The notes beneath the pieces were generated by a model. That model was not told the DNA's origin and did no database searches. It saw nothing but the letters and a program-made list of their open reading frames with translations. Both the position numbers and the translations under genes were made by a program. A stretch of DNA of 64,000 nt from Balneolaceae bacterium (lineage in GTDB: Bacteria; Bacteroidota; Rhodothermia; Balneolales; Balneolaceae). Each line of letters begins with the position of its first letter. Positions within the stretch are counted from its first letter, which is position 1. Positions 1-10,079 of the stretch are shown piece by piece. Location of the stretch: assembly GCA_034521445.1 (NCBI GenBank), contig JAXHMM010000003.1:434001-498000 (forward strand), in the 5' to 3' direction.

Positions 1-974
1 AGGTACCGCTGCGCGGTCGAGATCGCCCGCTTGGCGACCGACAAGCTGGCCATGAAAAACTTCTTCCAGGGGAGCGCGATATTCCGATCCCCGCCTATCA
101 TCCCGTCGAGAGCGCGGCGGACCTGGAGAGCATGGCCGGCCGGGGAGTACGGCTCCCCGCTCGATTGTCGAACCGGGGTGGACAAACCGGGGCGCGCGGG
201 GCGTGCTGCGGCTGGCGCCGGAGATCGACCTGGAGTGGGCGTTCCGGCACGCCCTCGACCACTCGCCCTCCGGGCAGGTAATGGCCGAGGAATTCCTGGA
301 AGGTCCCCAGCTGGCGCGGAGACCCTCGTGGTAGAAGGGGAGGCCCACACGCCGGCATATCGGACCGCAACTACGAATTTCTGGAAAAACTAGCCCCCAC
401 ATCATCGAAAACGGGGGCGACCTTCCCAGTTTCCTGCCGGAGGAGAGATCACCCGTGCGCGAGAGCTGCTGGCGGACCTCCACATCCGGAAACTGGACAT
501 TGAAACCGGGGTCGTCAAGGGGGACCTGCGTCTTCTGGGGGGTACCCTATATCATCGAGCTGGCCCTTCGGCATGTCGCGAGGGCTTTTTCGCCGCGCCC
601 ACGAAATGCCCCTGAACACCGGGGTGGATTTCGTGAAGCCAGGCCCTGCGCACCGCCCTGGGCCTGGATGTTCCGACCGGGAACCTGGAGCCCGAAATGA
701 CCAGGCCGCGAAACGTGTGTCAGCGCTACTTTGTTCCCGACCCGGGCGTGATCCGCGAGATACGCGTGCCCGACTGGGTGAGGCAGGATCCCGGGGTCGC
801 CCTGCTTGTCTTCTGGATGAAGGAGGGCGACCGCATCGAATCTCCCACGCATCACGTTGCACGACCCGGGCTGGTGATAGTGACGGGCGACAGCAGGCAG
901 GAGGCCCGGGAACGGGCCGGACGGGTGATCGAGGCTGTCGACTCTGTACTCTCGAAGAACACGCAACGCCGTGA
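1..974 (+). CDS. ATP-grasp family enzyme (5' partial, frameshifted)
   Basis: The window opens inside this gene. Joining frames gives a carbamoyl-phosphate-synthase-like ATP-grasp protein: an early AVEIARLATDKLAMKNFF stretch (typical DK before the ATP-grasp fold), then PIPAYHPV, a restored RLPLVVKPVDNRGARGV-like ATP-binding stretch near 160-215, AEEFLEGPQLS near 283-315, and an ATP-grasp core ending near 690. The tail (LLVFWMKEGDRIESP, GLVIVTGDSRQEARERA) resembles the C-terminal lobe of biotin-carboxylase or carboxylate-amine ligases. Such enzymes join a carboxylate to an amine through an acyl phosphate; the substrate here is unknown. At least five frame breaks are present. The stop is either 974, giving a GTGA junction with the next start, or 1014 in another frame; I chose 974. 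The position before a NeuB-like gene suggests a role in an acidic-sugar pathway, which is inference. Confidence 0.6.
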
Positions 975-1842
975 CCAGATTTGTCGCCGAAGTTTCCTCC
1001 AACCACAACGCTGACCTCGAGCGCTGCAAGGCCTTCGTGCGCCGGTCGGCCGATATGGGTTGGGCGACGCCGGTGAAGTTTCAAGCTCTTCCAGGTCGAC
1101 CGTCTCTTCGCACCCGAAATCCTGGAACGTGCCGAAGGTGGTGGCGAGCCGGGAAGAGTGGGAGCTGCCGGAAGCGTGGTTTCCCCGAGCTGGCTGAAAC
1201 CAGCCGGGAGGCGGGCGTAGAGATGGGCTGCACGCCCTTCCACCTGGAGGCGGTCGATTTCCTGGAACCCTACGTCGACTTTTTCAAGATCGCCTCCTAC
1301 GAGCTGCTCTGGGACGACCTGCTGGCCCGCTGCGCATCGACCGGCCTGCCGGTCATCCTCTCCACCGGGCATGGCCGTTCTCGAGGAGATCGCCCATGCC
1401 GTGGAGGTGCTCGTCTCCAGCGGCTGCGAGGAGCCCGAGCTGCTTCACTGCACCTCCGCCTATCCCCACTCTCCCTACCGGGAGGCGAACCTGGCGGCCA
1501 TCGCCACCCTCCGTGAACGGACCGGCTGCCGGATCGGCTGGTCGGACCATACCGTGGAACCGGCCGTGATCTACCGCGCCGTGCATCGCTGGAAGGCCGG
1601 CACCGTGGAAGCTCACCTGGACCTGGAGGGGGAGGGGGCCGAATACGGCGGGGACACTGCTGGCTGCCTGAGGAGATGGCGCCGGTCATCCGCAACATCC
1701 GCAAGGGTGGGAGGACCGAACGGAGAAAGGGGAGAAGCAGCCGGTCCCTGCCGGAGAGCCGGATGGCCCCTGGCGGACGGATCCGAGCGACGGGCTGCGC
1801 CCCTTCAAGTCGGTGCGAGAGGAATGGAAAAGAGAAAGTTAG
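971..1842 (+). CDS. neuB: NeuB-type nonulosonate synthase, frameshifted
   Basis: Reconstructed product begins (GTG start) TRFVAEVSSNHNADLERC, the usual N-terminus of sialic-acid-synthase-like proteins, and continues with VKFQLFQVDRLF, EMGCTPFHLEAVDFLEP, VDFFKIASYELLWDDLL, PVILSTGMA, ELLHCTSAYP and GWSDHT. These are the landmark motifs of the NeuB TIM barrel that condenses phosphoenolpyruvate with an aldose. The end (DPSDGLRPFKSVREEW) also fits the family. Length of about 290 residues is shorter than NeuB with its C-terminal SAF domain, so the SAF domain appears absent, as in some SpsE-like relatives; frame damage prevents certainty. At least four breaks occur (near 1080, 1130, 1370, 1665). 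It follows the ATP-grasp gene with a GTGA overlap and precedes an SpsG/PseG-like gene, the familiar NeuB-PseG pairing. The exact sugar made cannot be told. Confidence 0.75.
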
Positions 1843-1862
1843 CGGAGCGTTCGAGAGGCCAC

Positions 1863-2884
1863 ATGGCTATAAAGGTACTCATAGTCACCCAGGCGGGACC
1901 CGAGATCGGGCTGGAGCATCTGCACCCGCTCGCTGGGGCCGCGCCGCGCCTGCGCGAGCGGGGGAGCGGAGGTGCGTCTTCTCCTGTTCGGTTCCCCCGT
2001 CAAGCGGGAGGACCCTGGACAGCCTTCGAGCACACATTCCTGGAGGGAGAGTGGCGCCGCTGCTGGCTCGGTGCCCCGTCGGAGCACCGGGACGAGGAGG
2101 GGGCGCTGCCCGACCGTGCTGGCGGCCGACCTGAGTCCCGATCACCTGCCTCCCTGCACCGCGAGGCTGCTGGACTGGATGGGAGCCGAGGGGGTGCTCC
2201 GCGTCGGGGTGGACGGACCGAAGGCCCTGGCCGGCAAACTCGACCTGCTTTTCATTCCCTCCTTTATCTTTCCGGGCAGTAACAAGGTGCCCGAATCGGT
2301 CCGGGTGCGCTGGGGCTGGGACTGCCTGACGGGAAACCGGCGCCTGCAGCCGAAGCCCTGGAAGCCCGGCCCGGACGTGCTGGTGCTGACGGGCGGGAGC
2401 GGCGACCCTGAGCTGAACCGGCAGGCTGCCGTCGCTGCTCGACCGGCAGCTGCCGCAAAGGACGAAGCTGCACTGGGTGCGGGGACCCTACGCCGGGGAG
2501 CCGGCGTGGCCGGAGGAGCCCCGCCTGGCCTACGAGATTCACCACGCGCCGCCCCGGCTGGACGAGCTTATGCAGCGCGCCTCCTACGCCCTGACCGTCT
2601 ATGGGGTCACAAGGTCTTCGAACTGTTCAAGTACGGGTGCCGCACCGTGGTTCTGGCGCCCGCGGGAACGCGGACAGGCGCCAGCATGGCAGAAGGTGGG
2701 GGAGAGGGGAGTGGCCCTGACCGCGCAGAGCCCGCGGACCGGGCGGTGCGACCGCCTGGCGAGTCTCATGGATTCGCACAGAGGAGGGCCTGGCCGCCTC
2801 TCCCGCAAATCGCGTGAGCTGACGTCCGGTGACGGGGCGGAGGCCCTTGCCGGGGAAATACTCACCATGATGGAGGAACGATGA
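1863..2884 (+). CDS. SpsG/PseG-like GT-B fold protein, frameshifted
   Basis: The product starts MAIKVLIVTQAGPEIGLEHLHPL and continues LRERGAEVRLLLFG, matching the N-terminus of PseG/SpsG proteins (UDP-sugar hydrolases or transferases in pseudaminic acid and spore-coat sugar pathways). Later parts read DLLFIPSFIFPGSNKVP, PGPDVLVLTGGSGDPELN, KLHWVRGPYAGEPAWPEEPR, DELMQRASYALTVYGVT, FELFKYGCRTVVLAP and GERGVALTAQSP, the C-terminal nucleotide-sugar-binding half of a GT-B fold. About 340 residues is the expected size. At least five frame breaks occur between 1930 and 2800. The final TGA overlaps the ATG of the next gene. By position it should act with the NeuB enzyme, removing UDP from its precursor or transferring the sugar; which of these is unknown. 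Confidence 0.6.
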
Positions 2885-4899
2885 CCCCCGCCTACCTGGT
2901 ATTCCATCTCAACATGGCCTTCTCTTCCATCCCCGAAGAGCGGCGCGAGGAGGTGATTCGCAAATGTTACCATCCTGTGCTCGACCTGGGCCGAAGGGGT
3001 AGGGCATCCTCCTGTGGGCGTCTGAGCTGACGGGGTGGACCCTCCGGGAGATCCGCGACCGCGACGCGGGCTGGGTGGATCGGCTTCCGCCGGCTCCTCG
3101 AGGAGGGAAAAGTCGAGCTTATCGGCAGCGGGTCTGTGCCGGGATCATCGGTCCCCTGCTTCCCGCCCCGGTCAATCGCCACAACCAGCAGCTGGGCCTG
3201 CGTGCCTACCGCGAGATGCTCGACAGGACGCCCTCCATCGCGCTGGTGAACGAGATGGCCTTCTCCACCTCCATGGTGGACATCTACGCGGAGGCGGGTT
3301 ACCGGGGCATCCTGTTGGACCGCGACAATGTGCGCCTGGCCCTTTCCCTCGACCATACCCCTCTTTCCACCACCCCTCTCACGCCCAAGGCATAAAAAGC
3401 GAACTGCCGGTGCTCCGGTCCGATTCCACGTTGTTCCAGCGTTTCCAGCGGGTGGTGCACCACGACATCCCCACCGGCGAGCACCTCTCGCGGACGTCAA
3501 ACAGCGGGCCGAAACGGACGGCACCGTCCTGCCGATCTACTGCAACGACGCCGAGACCTTTGACTATCGGCCGGGGCGCTTCGACGCCGAGTCCGACCTG
3601 CACGATGAGGGGGAGTGGAAACGCATGCGGGAGATTTGCCGTCGCCTGGAGCGCACGTGCGGCCTGGAGTGGCTCCCTCCCACGCAGGCGATGGAGGGCC
3701 ATCTCGCGGCCGCGCCCAGGCAGAGCCGCCGGCTGGTGAGTTCGGTCGTCAATCCCATTCCCGTGAAGAAGAAATCCAAGTACAACGTCAGCCGGTGGGC
3801 GGTGACCGGGCGGGACGATCTCTGGCTCAATACGGCCTGCCACCGCCTCTGCCGTCACCTGGAGCAGAAGGAGGCCGGCGAAGAGGAATGGAGAGAGCTC
3901 TGCGAGCTCTGGTCCTCCGACTACCGCACCCACATCACCGGGGAGCGGTGGGCAAAGATGCGCGGGCGGCTCGACGACTGCTACCAGCGCTACGGGCTGG
4001 ACCTTCCGCAGCAGAGGAGCGGACGGGCAGGCGAAACCGGGGCGGGGAGGGGAGACCCGGTCTGCCACTCTGAGATGGAGGGGAGAGGCGCGCGTCCTGG
4101 GGGAGGGCGTCGAGGCACGGCTGGACGAGGAGAGGATCTACCTGGATCTGGAGACGCCGGGCGTGCACCTCAGGCTGAATCTGCGCAGGGGACTAACCCT
4201 CTACGAGCTGGCCTTCCGCTCCCACGATTTTCGTTCCCTGGCGGGCACCCTTCCCCAGGGTTATTTCCATAATATCGAACTGGGCGCCGACTACTACTTC
4301 GGGGGCACCGTCATCGAACTCCCAGTGGAACGCGCGCGCCTGACCGACCTGCAGTGGGTCCGTCCCGTTACCGGCTGGACGAAGACCGGCTGGTCATCAC
4401 GGCGGAGATACCGCTCTCCCACGGCACCCTCCGGAAGCACATTACCGTGCACCGGAAGGAAGAATCGCTGCACCTGGGCTACTCCTTTCCGGACTGGGAT
4501 CCCCCGCTGAGCGTGATACGAACGGCCACCGTCACCCTGAACCCCGAATTTTACGATTCGGACCTGCAGATCTCCTGCCATAACGGCGGGGAGGCGATGG
4601 AGACCTTCGACATCGACCGCAACTGCGACCACACCCGGGCCGGCTCCACGCTGGTTTCCTGCAACAGCGGCTTCGGAGCCACGGGCGGCGTGGCGCTGTT
4701 GGGAGACGGGCGGAAAGGCCTTGACATCCGGCTGGAACCCTCCTGTTGCGCGGCCATGCCCATGCTGTTTCATGTGGAGACGGGCAGCGGCCGCAGCCTC
4801 ACCCGGCTCTTCTTCTCCCTGCGGGAACTGGACGAGTCTTCGCGCGAGGGGGGACACCTGCCCAATTTCCAGGTGGGACTGCGTCCCTACGCGAGGTAG
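2881..4899 (+). CDS. GH57-like (alpha/beta)7-barrel enzyme, frameshifted
   Basis: The start MTPAYLVFHLNMAFSSIPEE is typical of glycoside hydrolase family 57 proteins, where the early histidine and asparagine belong to the active site region. Also typical are ELTGWTLREI, GWVDRLRRLLEEGKVELIGSG, PLLPAPVNRHNQQLGLRAYREML, SIALVNEMAFSTSMVDIYAEAGYRGI (candidate nucleophile Glu in NEMAFS) and LPIYCNDAETFDYRPGRF (candidate acid Asp). The C-terminal half (4163-4899: GTLPQGYFHNIELGADYYFGG, PLSHGTLRKHITVH) is a beta-rich domain of the kind found after GH57 barrels. About 670 residues in total. At least five frame breaks. The ATG overlaps the TGA of the SpsG-like gene, so translation is probably coupled. 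GH57 members inside sugar-synthesis clusters may act on a biosynthetic intermediate; no substrate can be named. Confidence 0.6.
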
Positions 4900-4964
4900 C
4901 CCGAATGAGATGGAATTCGTAGAATAGTTCTTATATTCGACCGAAGCAAATCCCCGATTTCAGC

Positions 4965-5669
4965 ATGAGCGAGCCCAAGCAGATCCACATCAGCCAGCCC
5001 CGGTACCTTCCCTCCCTCAACTATTTTCACCGCATCATTCTGTCCGACGAGTTCGTTTATCCCCAATACGGTGAAATATTCAGACAGGGACTGGGAGAAC
5101 CGCAACAAGATCATGACCCAGCATGGTCCCCACTGGCTCTCGGTGCCCGTCCACCAGGAGAGCAGCGACCAGCTGATTCTCAACTCCCATATATCGGAAC
5201 ATGAGAAAAAGTGGCCGAAGAAGCACAAGCGCACCATACAGATGAACTCATTCGGGACGCCCTGTTTCGAGGAAGTCTTTCCCCTTCTGGAAGAGCTGTA
5301 CGACCGGGAGTGGGAACGGCTGATGGATATCAACCTTTACTTCGTGGACCTGGTGTGCGATTACCTCGACATCGATTGCCGATTTCTCAAGGCCTCCGAC
5401 CTGGAGGCGGAAGGGGAGGGGGAGGAGCTGCTGCTGTGGATCTGCCGCGAGCGGGAAGCCACGGAGAGTACCTGTCCGGCCCGCTGGGACGGAAACTACC
5501 TCACCCCCGAGCTCTGGGAAGAGGCGGGCATCACGCTCACCTTTCACGATTACGACTACCCGGAATACGAGCAGGGGAAGGCGAGTTCGTCCCCTGGCTC
5601 TCCATCGTGGACCTGCTGATGTACCACGGCAGGGAGTCCCGTTCCATACTGGATATGATCTCATCCTAA
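4965..5669 (+). CDS. WbqC-like family protein
   Basis: The product reads MSEPKQIHISQPRYLPSLNYFHRI, close to the WbqC-family N-terminus (HQPxYLPxxxYF), followed by SDEFVYLDTVKYSDRDWENRNKI, HWLSVPVHQ, KHKRTIQMNSFG and a C-terminal GRNYLTPELWEEAGITLTFHDYDYPEYEQ. WbqC proteins occur in O-antigen clusters and are proposed to act in amino-sugar acyl transfer; biochemical knowledge is thin. About 234 residues, normal for the family. Frames break near 5070, 5480 and 5580; each is repaired by one base. The ATG at 4965 is supported by the conserved N-terminus. It sits between the GH57-like and PIG-L genes with short gaps, so it is probably in the same transcript. Confidence 0.7.
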
Positions 5670-5681
5670 GGCACCCTGGCT

Positions 5682-6402
5682 ATGACCGAATACCTGCAAG
5701 GCAAACGCATACTGGTGGTGGCCGCCCACCCCGACGACGAACTGCTGGGCCAGGGCGCGGCCATTCACCGGCGCTGACGGAGCAGTACGGCTGCACCTGC
5801 CGGCGCGGTCACCCTGGGAGAGGGACTGACTTCGCGGGCGGAGGAGCGGGATCCCGGACAGTGGGAGGAGAAGCTGAAGGAGCACCGCGCCTGCATCCAC
5901 CGGGCCGCGGAGATCATCGGCTACGAATCGGTGGGCGTGCACGACTTCCCGGACAACCGCTTTGACGGCGTGGAGCTGCTTCGACCTGGTCAAGACGGTG
6001 GAGCGCGAAAAAGAGAACTTCGGCCCCCAGGTTATCTTCACCCACCACAGCGGAGATCTGAACGTCGACCACCGTCGCACCTTCCAGGCGGTGCTCACCG
6101 CCACACGTCCCATGAAGGCGGAGGAGGTACGTTGCCTCATCACTTTCGAGACCCCCTCCAGCACCGAATGGCAGGCCGCGGACGACCCGCGGCCCTTCCG
6201 CCCGAACCTCTACCTGCCCGTGCGTGAAGAGGACGTGGAGGCGAAGTGTGAGGGCATGGAGGCCTATACCTTCGAGTCGAGGAGCTACCCCCATCCCCGC
6301 TCGCCGCAGGCCCTCCGGGCGCTCGCCCGGCGCCACGGGGTGAGCATGGGAGCAGAGTACGCCGAGGCCTTCACCCTGGTGCGCATGGCGGCCGAGGCCT
6401 GA
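5682..6402 (+). CDS. PIG-L/LmbE family deacetylase
   Basis: The N-terminus KRILVVAAHPDDELLGQGAA carries the AHPDDE zinc-binding motif of PIG-L/LmbE deacetylases, and FTHHSGDLNVDHRRTFQAVLTATRP supplies the HxxDxxxDH-type second zinc site. The rest (PNLYLPVREEDVEAKCEGMEAYTFESRSYPHPRS, SPQALRALARRHGVSMGAEYAEAF) is standard for the family, which removes N-acetyl groups from GlcNAc-containing substrates with a metal-bound water. About 240 residues. Breaks near 5775, 5805 and 5985 are compensated. In this cassette it could free an amine for another modification, such as ligation, carbamoylation or formylation; that is inference. The start is 12 bases after the WbqC-like stop. Confidence 0.8.
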
Positions 6403-6435
6403 ACGGAAGCAACCACCAAGATCCCTCGAAGGCCC

Positions 6436-7341
6436 ATGAAGATCTTACACCGAATCGCGAACGCCCTGCCGGGCGAGCTGCTTTCGCGTCTCGACCGCTA
6501 CCTGCCCGAAGGCTCCTCGGAGCTGCTCTTCCCGCTGCCCCTGCGCAACGAGCTCTTCCTGCGAAAGGTGCTGCGCCGGGGAGATGGCGTGGTCTTCGTC
6601 AGCTCCTATCCCCGCTCTGGCAACACCTGGCTGCGCAAGCTGCTGGCGGACCTCATGCTGCAGAAGAACGGGCGCCAGACCGACACCACCCTCCCCATCC
6701 ATCACGACAAGCTCATTCCCGACCGCGATTTCAACGCGGTGGCGGAGGCCGAAAGGCTGCCGCATGCGCCCGGACTGACGGTCAAGACGCACGATCGCAT
6801 CGAAACGATCCAGAAGCTCTACCCGGCCTCCCGCCGGGGCGAGGTGCGCCACATCTACATCTACCGCAATCCGGCGGATGCACTGGTCTCCCACTACCAT
6901 TTTCACCTGCGCTACGAACACCTGGCGGACAAGCTGGGGAACACCGGCGTGGACGCCTTCTGCCTGGAGCAGTTCGACAGCTGGAAAGAGCACGTGGAGA
7001 GCTACCTGGAGGCCTTCGAGGGCGGCGAGGAGGCCATCTTTATCCTCTCCTACGAACAGCTCTCGGAGAACGCTGTACCCCTGCTGCTGGAACTCTGCGA
7101 ATGGCTGGACTTTCCCGTGGAGCCCGGACAGGCGGAGCGCGCGGTGGAACACCACCGCTTCAAGAAGCTGCAGCAGAAAGAAGCCGTCGACCCGGTCAAC
7201 GAAGAGGAACTCTTCTTTCGCAAAGGCAAGGTGGGGGGAGGCAGGGAGGAGCTGCAGACCTCCACGCTTGAGGAGTTGGACCGGCGGAGCGAGGCCCTGC
7301 TGCGTCGCGGCGACGCCTGCCTGGGCAGCCGGATCTCTTGA
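6436..7341 (+). CDS. sulfotransferase domain protein
   Basis: An intact 301-residue protein. YPRSGNTWLR at residues 58-67 is the 5'-phosphosulfate-binding loop of PAPS-dependent sulfotransferases, and YRNPADALVSHY at 143-154 is the 3'-phosphate-binding segment. SYEQLSENAVPLLLELCEWLDFPVEP and HHRFKKLQQKE resemble the C-terminal KYEDL and late binding regions. It should transfer sulfate from PAPS to a hydroxyl or amine of the polysaccharide or its lipid-linked precursor. No signal peptide is visible, so action in the cytoplasm is expected. It is followed 67 bases later by the carbamoyltransferase gene. Few frame problems here make the reading secure; the acceptor is unknown. Confidence 0.85.
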   Translation: MKILHRIANALPGELLSRLDRYLPEGSSELLFPLPLRNELFLRKVLRRGDGVVFVSSYPRSGNTWLRKLLADLMLQKNGRQTDTTLPIHHDKLIPDRDFNAVAEAERLPHAPGLTVKTHDRIETIQKLYPASRRGEVRHIYIYRNPADALVSHYHFHLRYEHLADKLGNTGVDAFCLEQFDSWKEHVESYLEAFEGGEEAIFILSYEQLSENAVPLLLELCEWLDFPVEPGQAERAVEHHRFKKLQQKEAVDPVNEEELFFRKGKVGGGREELQTSTLEELDRRSEALLRRGDACLGSRIS

Positions 7342-7408
7342 ATGTTGCGCGGAACATGATTATCCTCAACTCACTTATTTCGCACCTGTACGCAGCGACG
7401 AACACGCC

Positions 7409-9123
7409 ATGAAGATACTGGGTCTGAATCACGGGGAGATCAATGCCGCCGCCGCCCTGGTGGTGGACGGAGAGGTGGTGGCCGGCGCGGCCGAAGAGCG
7501 CTTCACGAGGGAAAAGAAGACCAAGGATTTTCCCATCAACGCCGTCCGCTACTGCCTGGAGGCAGGCGGACTGGAGTGGGAGGAGGTCGACGCCGTAGCC
7601 CAGGCCTGGAACCCCGGGCGGCCTGGATCAAGTTCAATCCGCTGGTCTCCGGCCGCCGCATCCACCGCTGAAAACGATCTTTACGCCATCCCCGACAACC
7701 TCTACCGGCTGACGGAGCGCGAGACAGACGAGTGGGTGAAGATGTCCTTCCCCGACGGTTCCGCCATGCCCCCGGTCTATCACATCCAGCACCACCGCAC
7801 TCACTCGGCCAACAGCTTTTATCTCTCGGAGTTCGAGGAGGCGGCCATCCTGACGGCCGACTGGCGGGGCGAGTTCGAGACCACCACCCTGGGGATGGGA
7901 AGCGGCAACTCCTTCGAGATCCTGGCCTCCCAGAACATGCCCCACTCCCTGGGGGCCTTCTACGCGGCCTTCACGGAGCTGCTGGGCTACCAGCCCGACA
8001 GCGAGGAGTGGAAGGTGATGGCCCTCTCGGCCTACGACGTGGATGCCTCCGACTTCTACCAGAAGATTCGGCGGTACGGTCCGCCTTCTCGATGACGGGA
8101 CTCTTCGAGCTGGACCAGAATTTCTACAAGCCCGGCGACGTGGCCCAGCCGCACGTCTTCCGGCAGCGGCTGGTGGACCTGCTGGGCGGCAGGAGGGGAG
8201 AGGCGGGCGACGTGCCGGATACGTGGACCAAGAAGGTGACCGTGGCCATGCAGAAAGTGTCCGAGGAGATCGCCGTCCACATGCTCGACCACCTGCATAA
8301 CCTCACCGGCTGCCCGAACGTGGTGCTGGGCGGGGGCTATTTCATGAACTGCGTCTTCAACGGCAAGGTCACCCGTCTCACCGATTTCAAGAACGTCTAC
8401 ATCCCGCACGCGCCCGGAGACAACGGAAACAGCATCGGCGCGGCCCTCTACCTGGCGCACAACGTCTTCGGCGAATCCAGAATGCCCCGTTACCAGACCA
8501 GTTTCCTGGGCCCCTCCTTCGGGAAGGAGGAGATCGAGCAGGTCCTCGAGCGCAGGAACATCGCCTGCCGCAAGCTGGAGGATCCCGCCCGCGATATCGC
8601 CCGCCTGCTGAGCGAAGAGGGTGTGGTGGCGGTGTGCAACGGTCCCATGGAGTTCGGCGAACGGGCGCTGGGCAACCGCTCCATCCTGGGAGATCCGCGC
8701 GAGGCCGCGACCAAAGACAAGATCAACAGCGCCATCAAGTACCGGGAGGCCTACCGTCCCTTCGCCCCCGCCGTTCCCGCCGCCCGCGTGCACGAATACT
8801 TCGAGGTGGAGCCCGGCTACCGCTGCCCCTATATGGAGAAGGTGGTGATGGTCCGCGAGGAACACCGGCCGAACCTGGGCGCCATTACGCACGTCGACGG
8901 CTCCGCCCGCGCGCAGACGGTGGACCCGGAGGAGAACGGCCCTTTTCACGACATCATCGAGGCTTTTGGCGAAGAGACGGGCATTCCGGTGGTGCTCAAC
9001 ACCTCCTTCAACGTGGCCGGCGAGCCCATTGTGCACTCACCCGACGACGCCCTGAGCACTTTTTTTAACAGTGGACTGACCCACCTGGTGCTGGGGCACC
9101 GCTACCTGGTGGAGAAGCGGTAG
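7409..9123 (+). CDS. NodU/TobZ-type O-carbamoyltransferase, frameshifted
   Basis: The start MKILGLNHGEINAAAALVVDGEVVAGAAEERFTREKK is the classic N-terminal nucleotide-binding (Kae1-like) domain of NodU/CmcH/TobZ carbamoyltransferases. HIQHHRTHSANSFYLSEF carries the conserved metal-binding histidines; VVLGGGYFMNCVFNG and PHAPGDNGNSIGAALYLA follow; and GPMEFGERALGNRSIL begins the C-terminal YrdC-like half, ending VVLNTSFNVAGEPIVHSP. The enzyme moves a carbamoyl group from carbamoyl phosphate to a sugar hydroxyl through carbamoyl-adenylate. About 570 residues, the usual size. Breaks lie near 7618, 7670 and 8080. The last 22 bases overlap the 3' end of a minus-strand gene. With the sulfotransferase upstream it forms a decoration pair. 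Confidence 0.85.
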
Positions 9124-9951
9124 TCCATCCGGTTCTCGGTCCACTGCCTCACGTACGCCCAGTCCCCTTCAAACTCTTTCTCCAGGCAGGATTGCAGGTC
9201 CGGCGGGAGGGTCATCGGGCTGCTTTCCACGCCCGCCAGCCGCCTCTGCGTCAGCCGTCTCGGGCTGAGGTCCAGCCAATCGAAGAGACGGTTGTCGAGA
9301 GATGGGAGCCAGGGAGTCGTATTCAGCTTCCGGTTAATGCGGTTCAGGCGGCGGAGCAGGCGCACCTGGAATTCCCCTCTCACGCTGACGTTTTTCCTGG
9401 ATTCGGTGACCTCCTCGCTGGCGGGTACGGGCACGCCGAGAAAGCGGGCCAGGTCCTCGGTCAGCCGGGGGAGCCGGTCGCTCATCTCTTCCTGGGTATA
9501 GACGAAAATCCGGCTGAATCGATCCTCCAGATATTGCAGCCGCTTTTTGAACAGCAGATCCTCTCTTCTCACGATGGTTTCACTATCTCCGGGATTGAAA
9601 AAGCGGTCCAACGGTGCCGTCCCGCCCTGCTGGAGATACTGCTTGTAGAGGGAGAGCAGCATGGTGTCATGTCGCCGAAAACCTACGATGATGGCGGGGT
9701 CGTCAAAATGACGCCGGATGTTCCGGAGGTTTTTTTCGTACTCTTCCACCCATTTTCCCCAGGGTAAACCGCCCGCTTAATTGCTCGTCGCTGATCAGGA
9801 TCTTCCCCTCACTTCCCGCCTCCAGGATGATCGACCCGAGGCGGTCCCATCCCAGCGCGAAATGCAGTTGATCCATGCATGGAAACACCACCCGCTGCAG
9901 GTAGGAGGTCCCCGTCTTATGGAGACCTATATGTATGGTCAGTTCCGACAC
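9102..9951 (-). CDS. sulfotransferase-like protein, one frameshift
   Basis: On the minus strand, SELTIHIGLHKTGTSYLQR gives the PAPS-binding loop (GLHKTGTS) found in bacterial sulfotransferases. After one break near 9735 the product continues EEYEKNLRNIRRHFDDPAIIVGFRRHDTMLLSLYKQYLQQGG, LDRFFNP, RIFVYTQEEMSDRLPRLTEDLARFLGVPVP and ends MDYRFSTR. VGFRRHDTMLLSLYKQYL matches the second cofactor-binding segment; the usual KYEDL-like element appears as VYTQEEM. About 280 residues. The first clear start is GTG at 9951, but open sequence (RLRLYNGFNPHGNH in frame) lies just upstream, so the protein may begin earlier. It converges on the carbamoyltransferase gene with a 22-base overlap. Confidence 0.75.
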
Positions 9952-10079
9952 GTGATTCCCGTGGGGATTGAAGCCGTTGTAGAGCCGCAGGCGATGTCCT
10001 TTTCGCCCAACCGTCCGATGATGTCCTTTTCGCTAGGTAAAAGACCTAAGTATAAACATTAGGAAAGGGAAATAACAGC

